64,000 nt of DNA from Pseudomonas fluorescens (GCF_040448305.1 NZ_CP148752.1:992001-1056000), one strand, 5' to 3'; shown: positions 8,031 to 15,994, counted from the first letter of the stretch. Numbers and translations: made by a program. Notes: generated from the letters alone by a model not told the origin.

Positions 8031-8540
8031 ATGAGCGATGAATCCATGCGGTTGGGGCGTGAACGGCGCTACCTGGTGTTGTTGGGCATCATTTGCCTGG
8101 CGCTGATCGGCGGCGCGCTGTACATGCAAATTGTTCTGGGCGAGGCCCCTTGCCCGCTGTGCATCCTGCAACGTTACGCGTTGCTGCTGATCGCGATCTT
8201 CGCCTTCATCGGCGCGGCCATGCGCAGCCGTCGCAGCATCACGGTGTTTGAAGCCCTGGTGGTGATCTGTGCCGTGGCAGGTGCAGGCGTTGCCGGGCAT
8301 CACGTCTATACGCAGTTCTATCCGGCGGTCAGCTGTGGCATCGATGTGCTGCAACCGATTGTCGATGACTTGCCGCTGGCGAAGATCTTCCCGCTGGGTT
8401 TCCAGGTCGACGGTTTCTGCTCCACGCCATACCCGCCGATCCTCGGCCTGTCACTGGCGCAGTGGGCGCTGGTCGCCTTCGTGCTGATCGTGGTGCTGGT
8501 GCCGCTGCTGACCTCGCGTAACCGCAAAGCGCTGCGCTGA
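8031..8540 (+). CDS. dsbB: Disulfide bond formation protein B
   Basis: A 169-residue inner-membrane protein with four predicted membrane helices. It carries the two redox cysteine pairs of DsbB: PCPLCILQR between helices 1 and 2, and a second pair in the periplasmic loop (SCGIDV and GFCSTPY). DsbB reoxidises DsbA and passes the electrons to quinone. The ATG at 8031 follows GAAGGG; a longer upstream frame lacks a plausible start. It is monocistronic, with a strong bidirectional terminator after it. Pseudomonads often have two dsbB genes; the one near cyo is usual. Confidence 0.92.
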   Translation: MSDESMRLGRERRYLVLLGIICLALIGGALYMQIVLGEAPCPLCILQRYALLLIAIFAFIGAAMRSRRSITVFEALVVICAVAGAGVAGHHVYTQFYPAVSCGIDVLQPIVDDLPLAKIFPLGFQVDGFCSTPYPPILGLSLAQWALVAFVLIVVLVPLLTSRNRKALR

Positions 8541-8568
8541 GGTCATCTGCCGCCACGCATTGTCGGAC

Positions 8569-8608
8569 AAAAAAGCCCCGGTCCTCGAAGAGAGGGCCGG
8601 GGCTTTTT
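8569..8608. terminator. Bidirectional intrinsic terminator after dsbB
   Basis: A-run, GCCCCGG stem arm, small loop region, CCGGGGC arm and T-run, so it can work on both strands. It closes dsbB. Confidence 0.9.
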
Positions 8609-9091
8609 TTGTCTTGCGCAGCGCATTTCAGAGGCCGGGTAAAAAGACCGTGACGGGCGGCAATCAAGGGTGCGACACATGTGCGACATGTTGTCACAGA
8701 GTCGGCGTCTCAGGGCGTTCGAGGAGGCCCGATTGGTACATGGAAACGTAACGAAATCGGGTTGTTTTGCAGGCTTGCGGTTTTTTCCATTACGGGCACG
8801 AACAGGCAGTTTTAACAGGCTCTGGCGAATGGCCGGAGCCCCCGTCATATCGGGCCTTGGGCAAGGTCAAGGGCACAGAGGAGGGACTCGATACTGTCTG
8901 AACCGTGGGTGGAAGACCTACTTATTTTGGTGTTTTTGTTGAGAATGAATTTCGATAAGATGCGCCACTTTTGCGAAAACGGGTAATGATTGTTGCCGGT
9001 TCGGATAAAAATTATTTCGGGATGAGACATGGTTTATAAAACGCTACATATCTACAATCGCCCGCACTGAATTCCCGGCACTGCTCAAATC

Positions 9092-9280
9092 TTAATCAGG
9101 GGTGAGCAGAAACAGGGTGTCGAGAGGTCTGGTGGCTTCATGCGATGCCCAGGTGTCGGAGCCTCCAACTACCCGCACCAAATGGAATTGGTCTGTAACA
9201 AGGCCTTTGACCACGTATTCGAATAAGAACTCACCGCAGGCCCGGGATTTGTCGTACAGCGTCTGACGCACGACGGGCAT
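9092..9280 (-). CDS. Possible small protein of unknown function upstream of cyo
   Basis: An open frame on the minus strand from an ATG at 9280 codes for 62 residues (MPVVRQTLYDKSRACGEFLF ... ending LLTPD); the frame stays open to 9352. The composition is protein-like, third codon positions are mostly G or C, and there are no low-complexity stretches. The ribosome binding site is poor (AAGGG only 2 bases before the ATG), and the frame would lie antisense to the cyo leader. It may be a real small gene, a decayed fragment, or chance. Confidence 0.35.
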   Translation of the reverse strand: MPVVRQTLYDKSRACGEFLFEYVVKGLVTDQFHLVRVVGGSDTWASHEATRPLDTLFLLTPD

Positions 9281-9379
9281 GCCCTTATTCAATCCAAGAA
9301 AAATGCCAACCCTTGGCAGGGTGAAGTGTTGGCGATCAAAACCCAACTGCATTGCGCAAGCTGCTTTAGAGGTCGTGAG

Positions 9380-10324
9380 ATGAGTAAAAACAGGTACCCC
9401 AGACTACTAGGCTTATTGCCGCTGATCGGCACGTTGTTGCTGTCAGGCTGCAACATGACCTTGCTCAATCCCAAGGGCCAGGTTGGTCTGGACGAGCGAA
9501 ACCTGATCATCACCGCAACGCTGCTGATGCTGTTGGTCGTGGTTCCGGTCATCGTCATGACCTTCCTGTTCGCCTGGAAATACCGCGCGTCCAACACCAA
9601 TGCCACCTACACCCCGAAATGGAACCACTCCACCAAGATCGAGATCGCGGTGTGGGCTGTTCCGGTGCTGATCATCATTGCCCTGGGTTACGTCACCTAC
9701 AAGTCGACCCACGCCCTTGACCCGTACAAGCCGCTGGAATCCGACGTCAAGCCGATCACCATTGAAGTGGTGGCGCTGGACTGGAAGTGGCTGTTCATCT
9801 ACCCGGAACAAGGCATCGCCACGGTCAACAAGATCGTGTTCCCGGCGCACACCCCGATCAACTTCAAGATCACTTCTGACGCCGTGATGAACTCGTTCTT
9901 CATCCCTGCGCTGGGCGGCCAGATCTACGCGATGGCGGGCATGCAGACCAAGCTGCACCTGATCGCCAACGAAAACGCTGAAATGGACGGTATCTCCGCC
10001 AACTACAGCGGCGCAGGTTTCACCGGTATGAAATTCAAGGCGATCGCCACTTCCCAGGAAGATTTCGACGCCTGGGTAAGCGAAGTCAAAAAGGCACCTA
10101 AACAGCTTGAACAAGCTGAATACGCAGCCCTTGCCAAGCAGAGCCAGAACAACCCAGTCGAGCTCTACTCCTCGGTGACGCCGAACCTGTTCCAGACCAT
10201 CGTCGACAAGTACGAAGGCATGAAACCGGGTCCGAAAGTGAAGCACGAGAAAGAAGAGAAAGAAGTGGCCGCTACGCAAGGAATGGACATGAACGCGCAT
10301 TCAGCTGCCGGGGCAGAGGAGTAA
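9380..10324 (+). CDS. cyoA: Cytochrome bo3 ubiquinol oxidase subunit II
   Basis: A 314-residue subunit II. It has a lipoprotein signal peptide (GTLLLSGC, lipid-attached Cys), two membrane helices (about 40-65 and 88-110) and a periplasmic cupredoxin-like domain (about 120-230) that lacks the CuA ligands, as in quinol oxidases. The C-terminal tail is charged. The ATG at 9380 is chosen because it gives the signal peptide and follows a GAGGT sequence; the longer frame from 9326 does not. It is the first gene of cyoABCDE, four bases before cyoB. Confidence 0.95.
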   Translation: MSKNRYPRLLGLLPLIGTLLLSGCNMTLLNPKGQVGLDERNLIITATLLMLLVVVPVIVMTFLFAWKYRASNTNATYTPKWNHSTKIEIAVWAVPVLIIIALGYVTYKSTHALDPYKPLESDVKPITIEVVALDWKWLFIYPEQGIATVNKIVFPAHTPINFKITSDAVMNSFFIPALGGQIYAMAGMQTKLHLIANENAEMDGISANYSGAGFTGMKFKAIATSQEDFDAWVSEVKKAPKQLEQAEYAALAKQSQNNPVELYSSVTPNLFQTIVDKYEGMKPGPKVKHEKEEKEVAATQGMDMNAHSAAGAEE

Positions 10325-10327
10325 ACG

Positions 10328-12358
10328 ATGTTTGGTAAATTAAGTTGGGAAGCGGTCCCGTTCCACGAGCCGATCGTAATGGTGACCATCGCCATGATCG
10401 CGCTCGGCGGTCTGGCACTGTTCGCGGGTATCACTTACTTCAAGAAGTGGACCTACCTGTGGACCGAGTGGCTGACGTCGGTCGACCACAAGAAAATCGG
10501 CGTGATGTACATCATCGTCGCCATGGTCATGCTGCTGCGCGGCTTTGCCGACGCCATCATGATGCGTACCCAGCTGGCCATGGCCACCGAGGGTTCGCCT
10601 GGCTACCTGCCACCTGAACACTATGACCAGATCTTCACCGCCCACGGTGTGATCATGATCATCTTCATGGCGATGCCATTCTTCACCGGCCTGATGAACC
10701 TTGCAGTGCCGCTGCAGATCGGCGCGCGTGACGTTGCCTACCCGTTCCTGAACTCCCTGAGCTTCTGGCTGCTGGTTTCCGGCGTAGTGCTGATCAACCT
10801 GTCCCTGGGCGTCGGCGAATTCGCCAAGACCGGCTGGGTTGCCTATCCGCCGCTGTCGGGCCTGCAATACAGCCCTGGCGTGGGGATGGACTACTACATC
10901 TGGGCGCTACAGCTATCGGGTCTGGGGACAACGCTGACGGGGGTCAACTTCCTGGCCACCGTGCTGAAAATGCGTACCCCTGGCATGAAGCTGATGGACA
11001 TGCCGATCTTCACCTGGACCTGCACCTGGGCCAACGTCCTGATCGTGGCTTCGTTCCCGATCCTGACCGCTACCCTGGCACTGCTGACGCTTGACCGTTA
11101 CATGGATTTCCACATTTTCACCAATGAACTTGGTGGCAATCCGATGATGTACGTGAACCTGTTCTGGGCGTGGGGTCACCCTGAGGTGTACATCCTGATC
11201 CTGCCAGCGTTCGGTATCTTCTCCGAAGTCATCTCGACCTTCACCGGCAAGAAACTGTTCGGCCACCACTCGATGGTCTACGCATCGGGCGCAATCTCGA
11301 TCCTGGGCTTCATGGTTTGGCTGCACCACTTCTTCACCATGGGTTCGGGTGCCAGCGTCAACGCCTTCTTCGGTCTGGCGACGATGCTGATTTCCATCCC
11401 GACGGGTGTAAAGCTGTTCAACTGGCTGTTCACCATCTACCAGGGCCGTCTGCGTTTCACCAGCCAGGTGCTGTGGACCCTGGGCTTCATGGTGACCTTC
11501 GCCATTGGCGGCATGACCGGCGTACTGCTGGCCATCCCGGGTGCCGACTTCGTACTGCACAACAGCCTGTTCGTGATCGCGCACTTCCACAACGTGATCA
11601 TCGGCGGTGCGGTATTCGGTTACATCGCCGGTTTCGCGTTCTACTTCCCTAAAGCGTTCGGCTTCAAGCTGCACGAAGGCTGGGGTAAGGCAGCGTTCTG
11701 GTTCTGGATCTCGGGCTTCTTCGTCGCATTCATGCCGCTCTACGCTCTGGGCTTCATGGGCATGACCCGTCGCCTGAACGCCACCACCAACCCTGAGTGG
11801 GTGCCGTACCTGTACGTCGCCATGTTCGGTGCGGTGATGATCGCCGTGGGTATCGCTTGCCAGCTGATCCAGCTGTACGTCAGCGTGCGTGACCGCAACA
11901 AGCCGGAAAACATGTGCGAACACGGCGACCCGTGGAATGCACACACCCTGGAATGGTCGACCTCGTCGCCACCTCCGTTCTACAACTTCGCCGTGCTGCC
12001 GAAAGCCGACTGCATCGACCCGTTCACCGAAGCCAAGGAAAACGGCACCGCGTACAAGGCTCCGGCCAAGTACCAGCCGATCCACATGCCTAACAACACC
12101 GCCACCGGTGTGGTCATGGGCGCGCTGTTGACCGTGTTCGGTTTCGCGATGATCTGGCACATCTGGTGGCTGGCAATCGCTAGCCTGGCCGGCACCGTGA
12201 TCTACTTCGTGATCCACGCGGCCCGTGATGATCAAGGCTATATGGTGCCGGTCGACGTGATCGAGCGCATCGAAGCCGAGCAGCACAAGCGTCTGGTAGC
12301 GGCAGGGAAAGTCCCGGCCACCGCCACCCGTGTTGAAACCTCGTTGGAACAGGCTTAA
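10328..12358 (+). CDS. cyoB: Cytochrome bo3 ubiquinol oxidase subunit I
   Basis: A 676-residue heme-copper oxidase subunit I with about 15 membrane helices. The low-spin heme His is in FTAHGVIMIIF, the active-site region is in WAWGHPEVYILILPAFG (His-Pro-Glu-Val-Tyr, the cross-linked His-Tyr pair), the CuB His pair is in VWLHHFFTMG, and the high-spin heme His in FVIAHFHNVI. It reduces O2 to water with electrons from ubiquinol and pumps protons. It is the core of the cyo operon. Confidence 0.97.
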   Translation: MFGKLSWEAVPFHEPIVMVTIAMIALGGLALFAGITYFKKWTYLWTEWLTSVDHKKIGVMYIIVAMVMLLRGFADAIMMRTQLAMATEGSPGYLPPEHYDQIFTAHGVIMIIFMAMPFFTGLMNLAVPLQIGARDVAYPFLNSLSFWLLVSGVVLINLSLGVGEFAKTGWVAYPPLSGLQYSPGVGMDYYIWALQLSGLGTTLTGVNFLATVLKMRTPGMKLMDMPIFTWTCTWANVLIVASFPILTATLALLTLDRYMDFHIFTNELGGNPMMYVNLFWAWGHPEVYILILPAFGIFSEVISTFTGKKLFGHHSMVYASGAISILGFMVWLHHFFTMGSGASVNAFFGLATMLISIPTGVKLFNWLFTIYQGRLRFTSQVLWTLGFMVTFAIGGMTGVLLAIPGADFVLHNSLFVIAHFHNVIIGGAVFGYIAGFAFYFPKAFGFKLHEGWGKAAFWFWISGFFVAFMPLYALGFMGMTRRLNATTNPEWVPYLYVAMFGAVMIAVGIACQLIQLYVSVRDRNKPENMCEHGDPWNAHTLEWSTSSPPPFYNFAVLPKADCIDPFTEAKENGTAYKAPAKYQPIHMPNNTATGVVMGALLTVFGFAMIWHIWWLAIASLAGTVIYFVIHAARDDQGYMVPVDVIERIEAEQHKRLVAAGKVPATATRVETSLEQA

Positions 12359-12361
12359 ACC

Positions 12362-12985
12362 ATGTCGAATTTAGTGACCAATGCTGGACACGCCCATGGT
12401 GACCATGGGCACGATGACCACCACCACGACTCGGGCGAGATGACCGTATACGGTTTCTGGCTCTACCTGATGACCGACTGCATTCTGTTTGCGTCGATCT
12501 TCGCGGTGTACGCGGTACTGGTTAACAACGTAGCGGGTGGCCCGTCGGGTCACGACATCTTCGAACTGCCATACGTGCTGGGCGAAACCGCTCTGCTGTT
12601 GTTCAGTTCGATCACCTACGGCTTCGCCATGCTGGCGTTCTACCGGGGCAACAAGAAGCAGGTCCTGGGCTGGTTGGCCATGACCTTCCTGTTCGGCCTG
12701 GGCTTCATCGGCATGGAGATCAACGAGTTCCACATCTTGATCTCCGAAGGCTACGGCCCTAGCCGTTCCGGCTTCCTGTCCGGGTTCTTCACCCTGGTCG
12801 GTACCCACGGTCTGCACGTGACCAGCGGTCTGATCTGGATGGCGATCATGATGTATCAGGTCAACAAGCATGGCCTGACCTCGACCAACAAGACCCGTCT
12901 GAGCTGCCTGAGCCTGTTCTGGCACTTCCTGGACGTCGTCTGGATCTGCGTATTCACCGTTGTTTATCTGATGGGGACTATGTAA
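12362..12985 (+). CDS. cyoC: Cytochrome bo3 ubiquinol oxidase subunit III
   Basis: A 207-residue integral membrane subunit III with five predicted helices, including the conserved MEINEFHILI segment and HGLHVTSGLIWM. It stabilises the oxidase. The N-terminus is strikingly His-rich (GHAHGDHGHDDHHHDSGE, about residues 9-26) before the first helix. It follows cyoB by three bases and abuts cyoD with no gap. Confidence 0.95.
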   Translation: MSNLVTNAGHAHGDHGHDDHHHDSGEMTVYGFWLYLMTDCILFASIFAVYAVLVNNVAGGPSGHDIFELPYVLGETALLLFSSITYGFAMLAFYRGNKKQVLGWLAMTFLFGLGFIGMEINEFHILISEGYGPSRSGFLSGFFTLVGTHGLHVTSGLIWMAIMMYQVNKHGLTSTNKTRLSCLSLFWHFLDVVWICVFTVVYLMGTM

Positions 12986-13327
12986 ATGGCTAACCCAGCT
13001 CATTCCCACCATGGCCACGACGACGCCGGTCACGGCAGCTACAAGTCGTACGCCATCGGCTTCATCCTGTCGGTGATCCTGACCGTCATTCCATTCGGTC
13101 TGGTGATGTACCCGACGCTGCCGAAGTCGATCACCCTGTTGATCGTCCTGGCGTTCGCGATCGTCCAGGTACTGGTGCACCTGGTGTACTTCCTGCACCT
13201 GGACCGTTCGGCCGCGCAGCGAAACAACGTGATTGCGTTTGTCTTCGCCGCGATCGTGATCGTCCTGCTGGTTGGCCTGTCGCTGTGGATCATGTTCAGC
13301 ATCCACACGTTCATGATGGCGAAGTGA
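12986..13327 (+). CDS. cyoD: Cytochrome bo3 ubiquinol oxidase subunit IV
   Basis: A 113-residue subunit IV with three membrane helices (YAIGFILSVILTVIPFGLVM, LLIVLAFAIVQVLVHLVYFL, IAFVFAAIVIVLLVGLSLWI). It helps assemble the CuB centre in subunit I. Like CyoC it begins with a His-rich stretch (HSHHGHDDAGHG). It starts immediately after the cyoC stop codon. Confidence 0.95.
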   Translation: MANPAHSHHGHDDAGHGSYKSYAIGFILSVILTVIPFGLVMYPTLPKSITLLIVLAFAIVQVLVHLVYFLHLDRSAAQRNNVIAFVFAAIVIVLLVGLSLWIMFSIHTFMMAK

Positions 13328-13338
13328 GGTAAGTCCGC

Positions 13339-14226
13339 ATGTCCCTCAAGCACTTTATCCAAATCACCAAACCGGGGATCATTTTCGGTAACGTGCTTTC
13401 TGTGGCAGGCGGATTTTTCCTGGCCTCCAAAGGGCATGTCGATCTGGCCATTTTCCTGGCCGCCATGATCGGCACGTCCCTGGTGGTTGCCTCCGGTTGC
13501 GTGTTCAACAACTGCATCGACCGCGACATCGACATCAAGATGGAACGCACCAAGAACCGGGTACTGGTCCAGGGCCTCATCTCCCTGAAGCTGGCCCTGA
13601 TCTATGCGACCGTCCTGGGTGTCGCCGGCGTTGCGCTGTTGTACAAGGTGGCCAACCCGTTGGCCGCCTTGTTCGCGGTGATCGGCTTCGTGATCTACGT
13701 CGGCTTCTACAGCCTGTACCTCAAGCGCAAGTCGGTTCACGGTACGCTGGTGGGCAGTCTGTCGGGCGCCATGCCGCCAGTGATCGGTTATGTCGCAGTC
13801 AGCAACACCTTCGACATGGCCGCACTGACCCTGCTGGTGATGTTCAGCCTGTGGCAGATGCCGCATTCCTACGCCATCGCGATCTTCCGCTTCAACGATT
13901 ACCTGGCCGCATCGATTCCGGTGCTGCCAGTGAAGCGCGGCATCCAGGTGGCCAAGAAGCACATCCTGATCTACATCCTGGCCTTCCTCGTGGCGACCTT
14001 GATGCTGACCTTCAGCGGCTACGCCGGCATGAGCTACCTCGCCGTCGCCGCAGCCATGGGCATGTACTGGCTGTACATGGCCTGGACCGGCTACAAGGCA
14101 GTGGATGACACGGTCTGGGCACGCAAGCTGTTCGTGTTCTCGATCTTCACCATTACCGCGTTGAGCGTGATGATGTCCCTGGACTTCAAAGTGCCGGCGG
14201 AGTTGTTGCTGACGTACGCGCCTTAA
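13339..14226 (+). CDS. cyoE: Protoheme IX farnesyltransferase (heme O synthase)
   Basis: A 295-residue UbiA-family membrane prenyltransferase with about nine helices. The Mg-diphosphate binding motif is visible as NNCIDRDIDIKMERTKNR (about residues 55-72), and the second conserved loop as SLWQMPHSYAIAIFR. It adds a farnesyl group to heme b to make heme O for CyoB. It is the last gene of the operon, followed 19 bases later by an intrinsic terminator. Confidence 0.95.
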   Translation: MSLKHFIQITKPGIIFGNVLSVAGGFFLASKGHVDLAIFLAAMIGTSLVVASGCVFNNCIDRDIDIKMERTKNRVLVQGLISLKLALIYATVLGVAGVALLYKVANPLAALFAVIGFVIYVGFYSLYLKRKSVHGTLVGSLSGAMPPVIGYVAVSNTFDMAALTLLVMFSLWQMPHSYAIAIFRFNDYLAASIPVLPVKRGIQVAKKHILIYILAFLVATLMLTFSGYAGMSYLAVAAAMGMYWLYMAWTGYKAVDDTVWARKLFVFSIFTITALSVMMSLDFKVPAELLLTYAP

Positions 14227-14244
14227 GCGTCGGATGCTGAATTG

Positions 14245-14280
14245 AAAAGCCCCGCCTTCGAGAGAAGAGCGGGGCTTTTT
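14245..14280 (+). terminator. Intrinsic terminator after cyoE
   Basis: AAAAGCCCCGC stem arm, short purine-rich loop, GCGGGGCTTTTT arm with T-run. Confidence 0.9.
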
Positions 14281-14337
14281 GTTGGGGGCTTTCTGCTGGA
14301 CCGGGTTGCCGCCAATGTTGAATGCAACCCCGATCAC

Positions 14338-14366
14338 CTGTGGGAGCGAGCCTGCTCGCGATGGCA
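14338..14366. repeat. Single REP element
   Basis: One GTGGG-type REP (TGTGGGAGCGAGCCTGCTCG core) without an inverted partner nearby, just after the cyoE terminator. Confidence 0.85.
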
Positions 14367-14438
14367 GCGACGCGGTGTTTCAGGCACGAACCATAGTCGT
14401 CTGGCCAAACGGGTTCGGCGCAACCCCTGTGTCATGAG

Positions 14439-14582
14439 TCATTGAGGAAAACGGAACATGGCATTTAGGAAACGTCCTAACGCCAGCACCTGCGTTGCTC
14501 GGGTAAGGTCTCTCTCGTCAATTGATAGATCGTTGAGGCAAAAGACAGCGGCAACGTATTCGTCTTCGATGACAGGAAAGTG
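14439..14582 (-). pseudogene. Possible remnant: C-terminal fragment of an unknown protein
   Basis: On the minus strand an open frame ending at a TGA (14439) reads FPVIEDEYVAAVFCLNDLSI then DERDLTRATQVLALGRFLN then AMFRFPQ. The composition is protein-like (amphipathic, acidic, no low complexity) but there is no start codon with a ribosome binding site. Upstream the frame runs into the unrelated plus-strand gene at 14590. It may be the tail of a gene cut off by an insertion. A competing plus-strand ORF (14458-14589) has a worse composition. Family unknown. Confidence 0.3.
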
Positions 14583-14589
14583 GGGCTGA

Positions 14590-14799
14590 ATGAGAGAACG
14601 TAACCTATTTGACGAGTTGATCCAGGGCGTTGAAGAAATGAGCGCTCAACGCGAAGTCATGCGTCGCAATGCGGTGGAAGACGTGCGGACCACTGATATT
14701 GGTACGCAAGAACACGTTCATATTGAGGAGCCACCAATCTCCGTTCTCACTAATATTTTGCATGATTATCTGGAGAGCACAGATGACGAAGCCCCATAG
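14590..14799 (+). CDS. Small protein, N-terminus like HTH antitoxin-type regulators (69 aa)
   Basis: A 69-residue acidic protein starting MRERNLFDELIQGVEEMSAQ R. This first segment resembles the N-terminus of Xre-family antitoxin-type regulators (pattern RxLFxELxxGxxxMxxxRE). The HTH domain that normally follows is absent; instead there is an unrelated acidic tail (TTDIGTQEHVHIEEPP ... LHDYLESTDDEAP). It could be a truncated or recombined antitoxin, or an unrelated adaptor. The ATG has GGGG upstream. It overlaps the next gene by 17 bases, so the two are almost certainly co-translated. GC content is lower than in the neighbours. Confidence 0.55.
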   Translation: MRERNLFDELIQGVEEMSAQREVMRRNAVEDVRTTDIGTQEHVHIEEPPISVLTNILHDYLESTDDEAP

Positions 14800-15235
14800 C
14801 GGCCACGTCCTCTCATCCGCCCTGGACACGCTGGTAAAAAGACCTTTGAATCAAGCGGATGACGCTGCTCTCGTGAGCGCCGCCAAAGCTGTCTGGTACT
14901 CGGACTCAAATCTTGAAAGCGAGGTAACCGCTTTTTTGACTCGGCACACTGACGACGTGGAGGTTCGGCGCGCTGGCTATCTGCTTGAACGATTCACTCG
15001 ATTTACTTGCTTGTCCGATCTCCGGGTGTCGGAAACTCTCAATGTCCTCGAGCTTTTTGCACATTCGACTTCCGTGCAAGCCGTGATGCTACAAACCATC
15101 ACGCCACTGCGTCGACGCCGTGATGAACTCGCTGTCTCTTGGGGGTTGAGTGAGGGCCTCGGCCTAAAAGCTCAAGCCCTCATGCCTTTTCAGACCCGGC
15201 ATTACGAAGCTGAGCAGCGCGCCATGTTTTCCTGA
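14783..15235 (+). CDS. Unknown protein paired with the preceding small gene (150 aa)
   Basis: A 150-residue soluble, mostly helical protein of no family I recognise. It begins MTKPHSGHVLSSALDTLVKR, and has a central EVRRAGYLLERFTRFTCLSD stretch and a basic TPLRRRRDELAVSW segment. The ATG at 14783 follows GGAGAG with a 5-base spacer and lies inside the end of the upstream 69-aa gene, indicating translational coupling. No signal peptide or membrane helix is seen. Toxin-antitoxin-like spacing is suggestive but no toxin fold or catalytic motif is visible. Confidence 0.6.
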   Translation: MTKPHSGHVLSSALDTLVKRPLNQADDAALVSAAKAVWYSDSNLESEVTAFLTRHTDDVEVRRAGYLLERFTRFTCLSDLRVSETLNVLELFAHSTSVQAVMLQTITPLRRRRDELAVSWGLSEGLGLKAQALMPFQTRHYEAEQRAMFS

Positions 15236-15296
15236 GCTCTGGTTGCAGCGAAGAGGTTGTATCGTTTGGTTCAAAAGTTGAAACGGCCTGCAGCGC

Positions 15297-15333
15297 AAAA
15301 GCCCCTCCTTTCGAGAGAACGGTGGGGCTTTTT
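15297..15333. terminator. Intrinsic terminator between the unknown pair and the DUF3077 gene
   Basis: AAAAGCCCC ... GGGGCTTTTT hairpin with TCGAGAGAA loop region. The layout (AAAAGCCCC, then a TTCGAGAGAA core, then GGGGCTTTTT) closely resembles the cyoE terminator at 14245. Confidence 0.85.
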
Positions 15334-15336
15334 CAT

Positions 15337-15615
15337 TTACGCGCGGTTGTTACACGGGGCGTCGAGTACCTTCACCACGTCATCGATGATTGCCTTGCTC
15401 ATGTCCTGCAAAAAATGTGAGGCCCAAGCGTGTCGGTCGGAGTCGCGAACCATGGCGGCGTCTGAGGCGAGCAATTTGGCGAGGTGGAGCAGGTCGGAGG
15501 CGTGGTAGAGGGCTTCGATCACCGGGACACCGGCGTTGATGCGGAACAGGGGTTCGTTGGCGTGGTAGGAGAACGGGGTGAGGCCGATGGTTTTGAGGTC
15601 TTGGGGATTGGTCAT
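15337..15615 (-). CDS. DUF3077 family protein
   Basis: A 92-residue protein with the DUF3077 pattern common in fluorescent pseudomonads: GLTPFSYHANEPLFRINAGV near the N-terminus, then ALYHASDLLHLAKLLASDAA, and a C-terminal helix with HAWASHFLQDMSKAIIDDV. The function is unknown; several copies per genome are usual. The ribosome binding site AAGAGGTGA lies 5 bases before the ATG and overlaps the stop of a 21-codon upstream ORF, suggesting coupling. Confidence 0.85.
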   Translation of the reverse strand: MTNPQDLKTIGLTPFSYHANEPLFRINAGVPVIEALYHASDLLHLAKLLASDAAMVRDSDRHAWASHFLQDMSKAIIDDVVKVLDAPCNNRA

Positions 15616-15621
15616 TGGGCT

Positions 15622-15687
15622 TCACCTCTTGTTGGTTGGGAGGTGGAGGGGCATGACTGGTGTAGCAGACGGATCGATAGCGTTCAT
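15622..15687 (-). CDS. Possible leader peptide ORF before the DUF3077 gene (21 aa)
   Basis: ATG at 15687 with a very good ribosome binding site (AGGAG, 6-base spacer) opens a 21-codon frame (MNAIDPSATPVMPLHLPTNK R) whose last codons form the ribosome binding site of the DUF3077 gene seven bases downstream. It could be a true small protein or a translational coupler. There is no homology that I can name. Confidence 0.4.
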   Translation of the reverse strand: MNAIDPSATPVMPLHLPTNKR

Positions 15688-15694
15688 TTGTAAC

Positions 15695-15835
15695 TCCTGC
15701 ATAAGTGAAGCTGTCCCGTTCGTTCTCAGGCAAATGGGTGGCAGCTGTGCGCAGGCTGAGAAACCGGAGATGCAGGACCCGGCAGACCCTAAGGTCTCCC
15801 ACACACAGCCGCCATAACACGAAAATTCAGGCGTA
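15695..15835 (-). promoter_or_regulatory. Probable 5' leader of the DUF3077 gene with local hairpins
   Basis: The minus-strand leader before the 21-codon ORF is GC-rich and contains a short stem (AGACC/GGTCT around 15785-15798) and several Cys-codon-rich open frames but no confident gene. I list it because the DNA is unusually structured for an untranslated region; the boundary is approximate. Confidence 0.3.
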
Positions 15836-15891
15836 GAAAAACGCCAACAATCGTGGGGCGTAGCTGCGTGGCATCTTACCCGGGTTCTCAG

Positions 15892-15921
15892 GCCCGGTCG
15901 CTGAATTGGCAGCGACCGGGC
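15892..15921. other. Perfect 12-bp inverted repeat hairpin
   Basis: GCCCGGTCGCTG (15892-15903), AATTGG loop, CAGCGACCGGGC (15910-15921). Very stable in either strand. It has no T-run, so it may be a Rho-independent-like pause or an mRNA end structure for the decayed frame ending at 15926. Confidence 0.7.
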
Positions 15922-15925
15922 GAAG

Positions 15926-15994
15926 TTAGCCGGCAAGGATGAGCTCGGCAATCGTAGCGATCTGGTGGCCGAGGATCTCATTGGACACCGCAAT
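15926..15994 (-). pseudogene. Short decayed coding fragment ended by a REP
   Basis: On the minus strand the frame GIAVSNEILGHQIATIAELI then LAG-stop is protein-like for about 23 codons, then runs into a REP element with no start codon. It looks like the last part of a gene, perhaps a second DUF3077-type copy, cut by REP insertion or deletion. The evidence is only the frame and its composition. Confidence 0.3.

Larger units (their letters stand above)
8541..9379. other. Long intergenic region between dsbB and cyoA
   Basis: About 840 bp. It holds the terminator at 8569-8608, then GC-moderate DNA with no convincing plus-strand gene, an AT-rich stretch around 8920-9060 (probably the cyo promoter region), and a minus-strand ORF at 9092-9280 of uncertain status. 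I see no clear ANR, Fur or other operator. Confidence 0.7.

Noticed and set aside
14458..14589. 43-codon plus-strand ORF with a GAGGA ribosome binding site
   Set aside because: The product is a Ser/Arg-rich low-information peptide, and the opposite strand fits a protein-like fragment better. It could be a leader but support is too weak.
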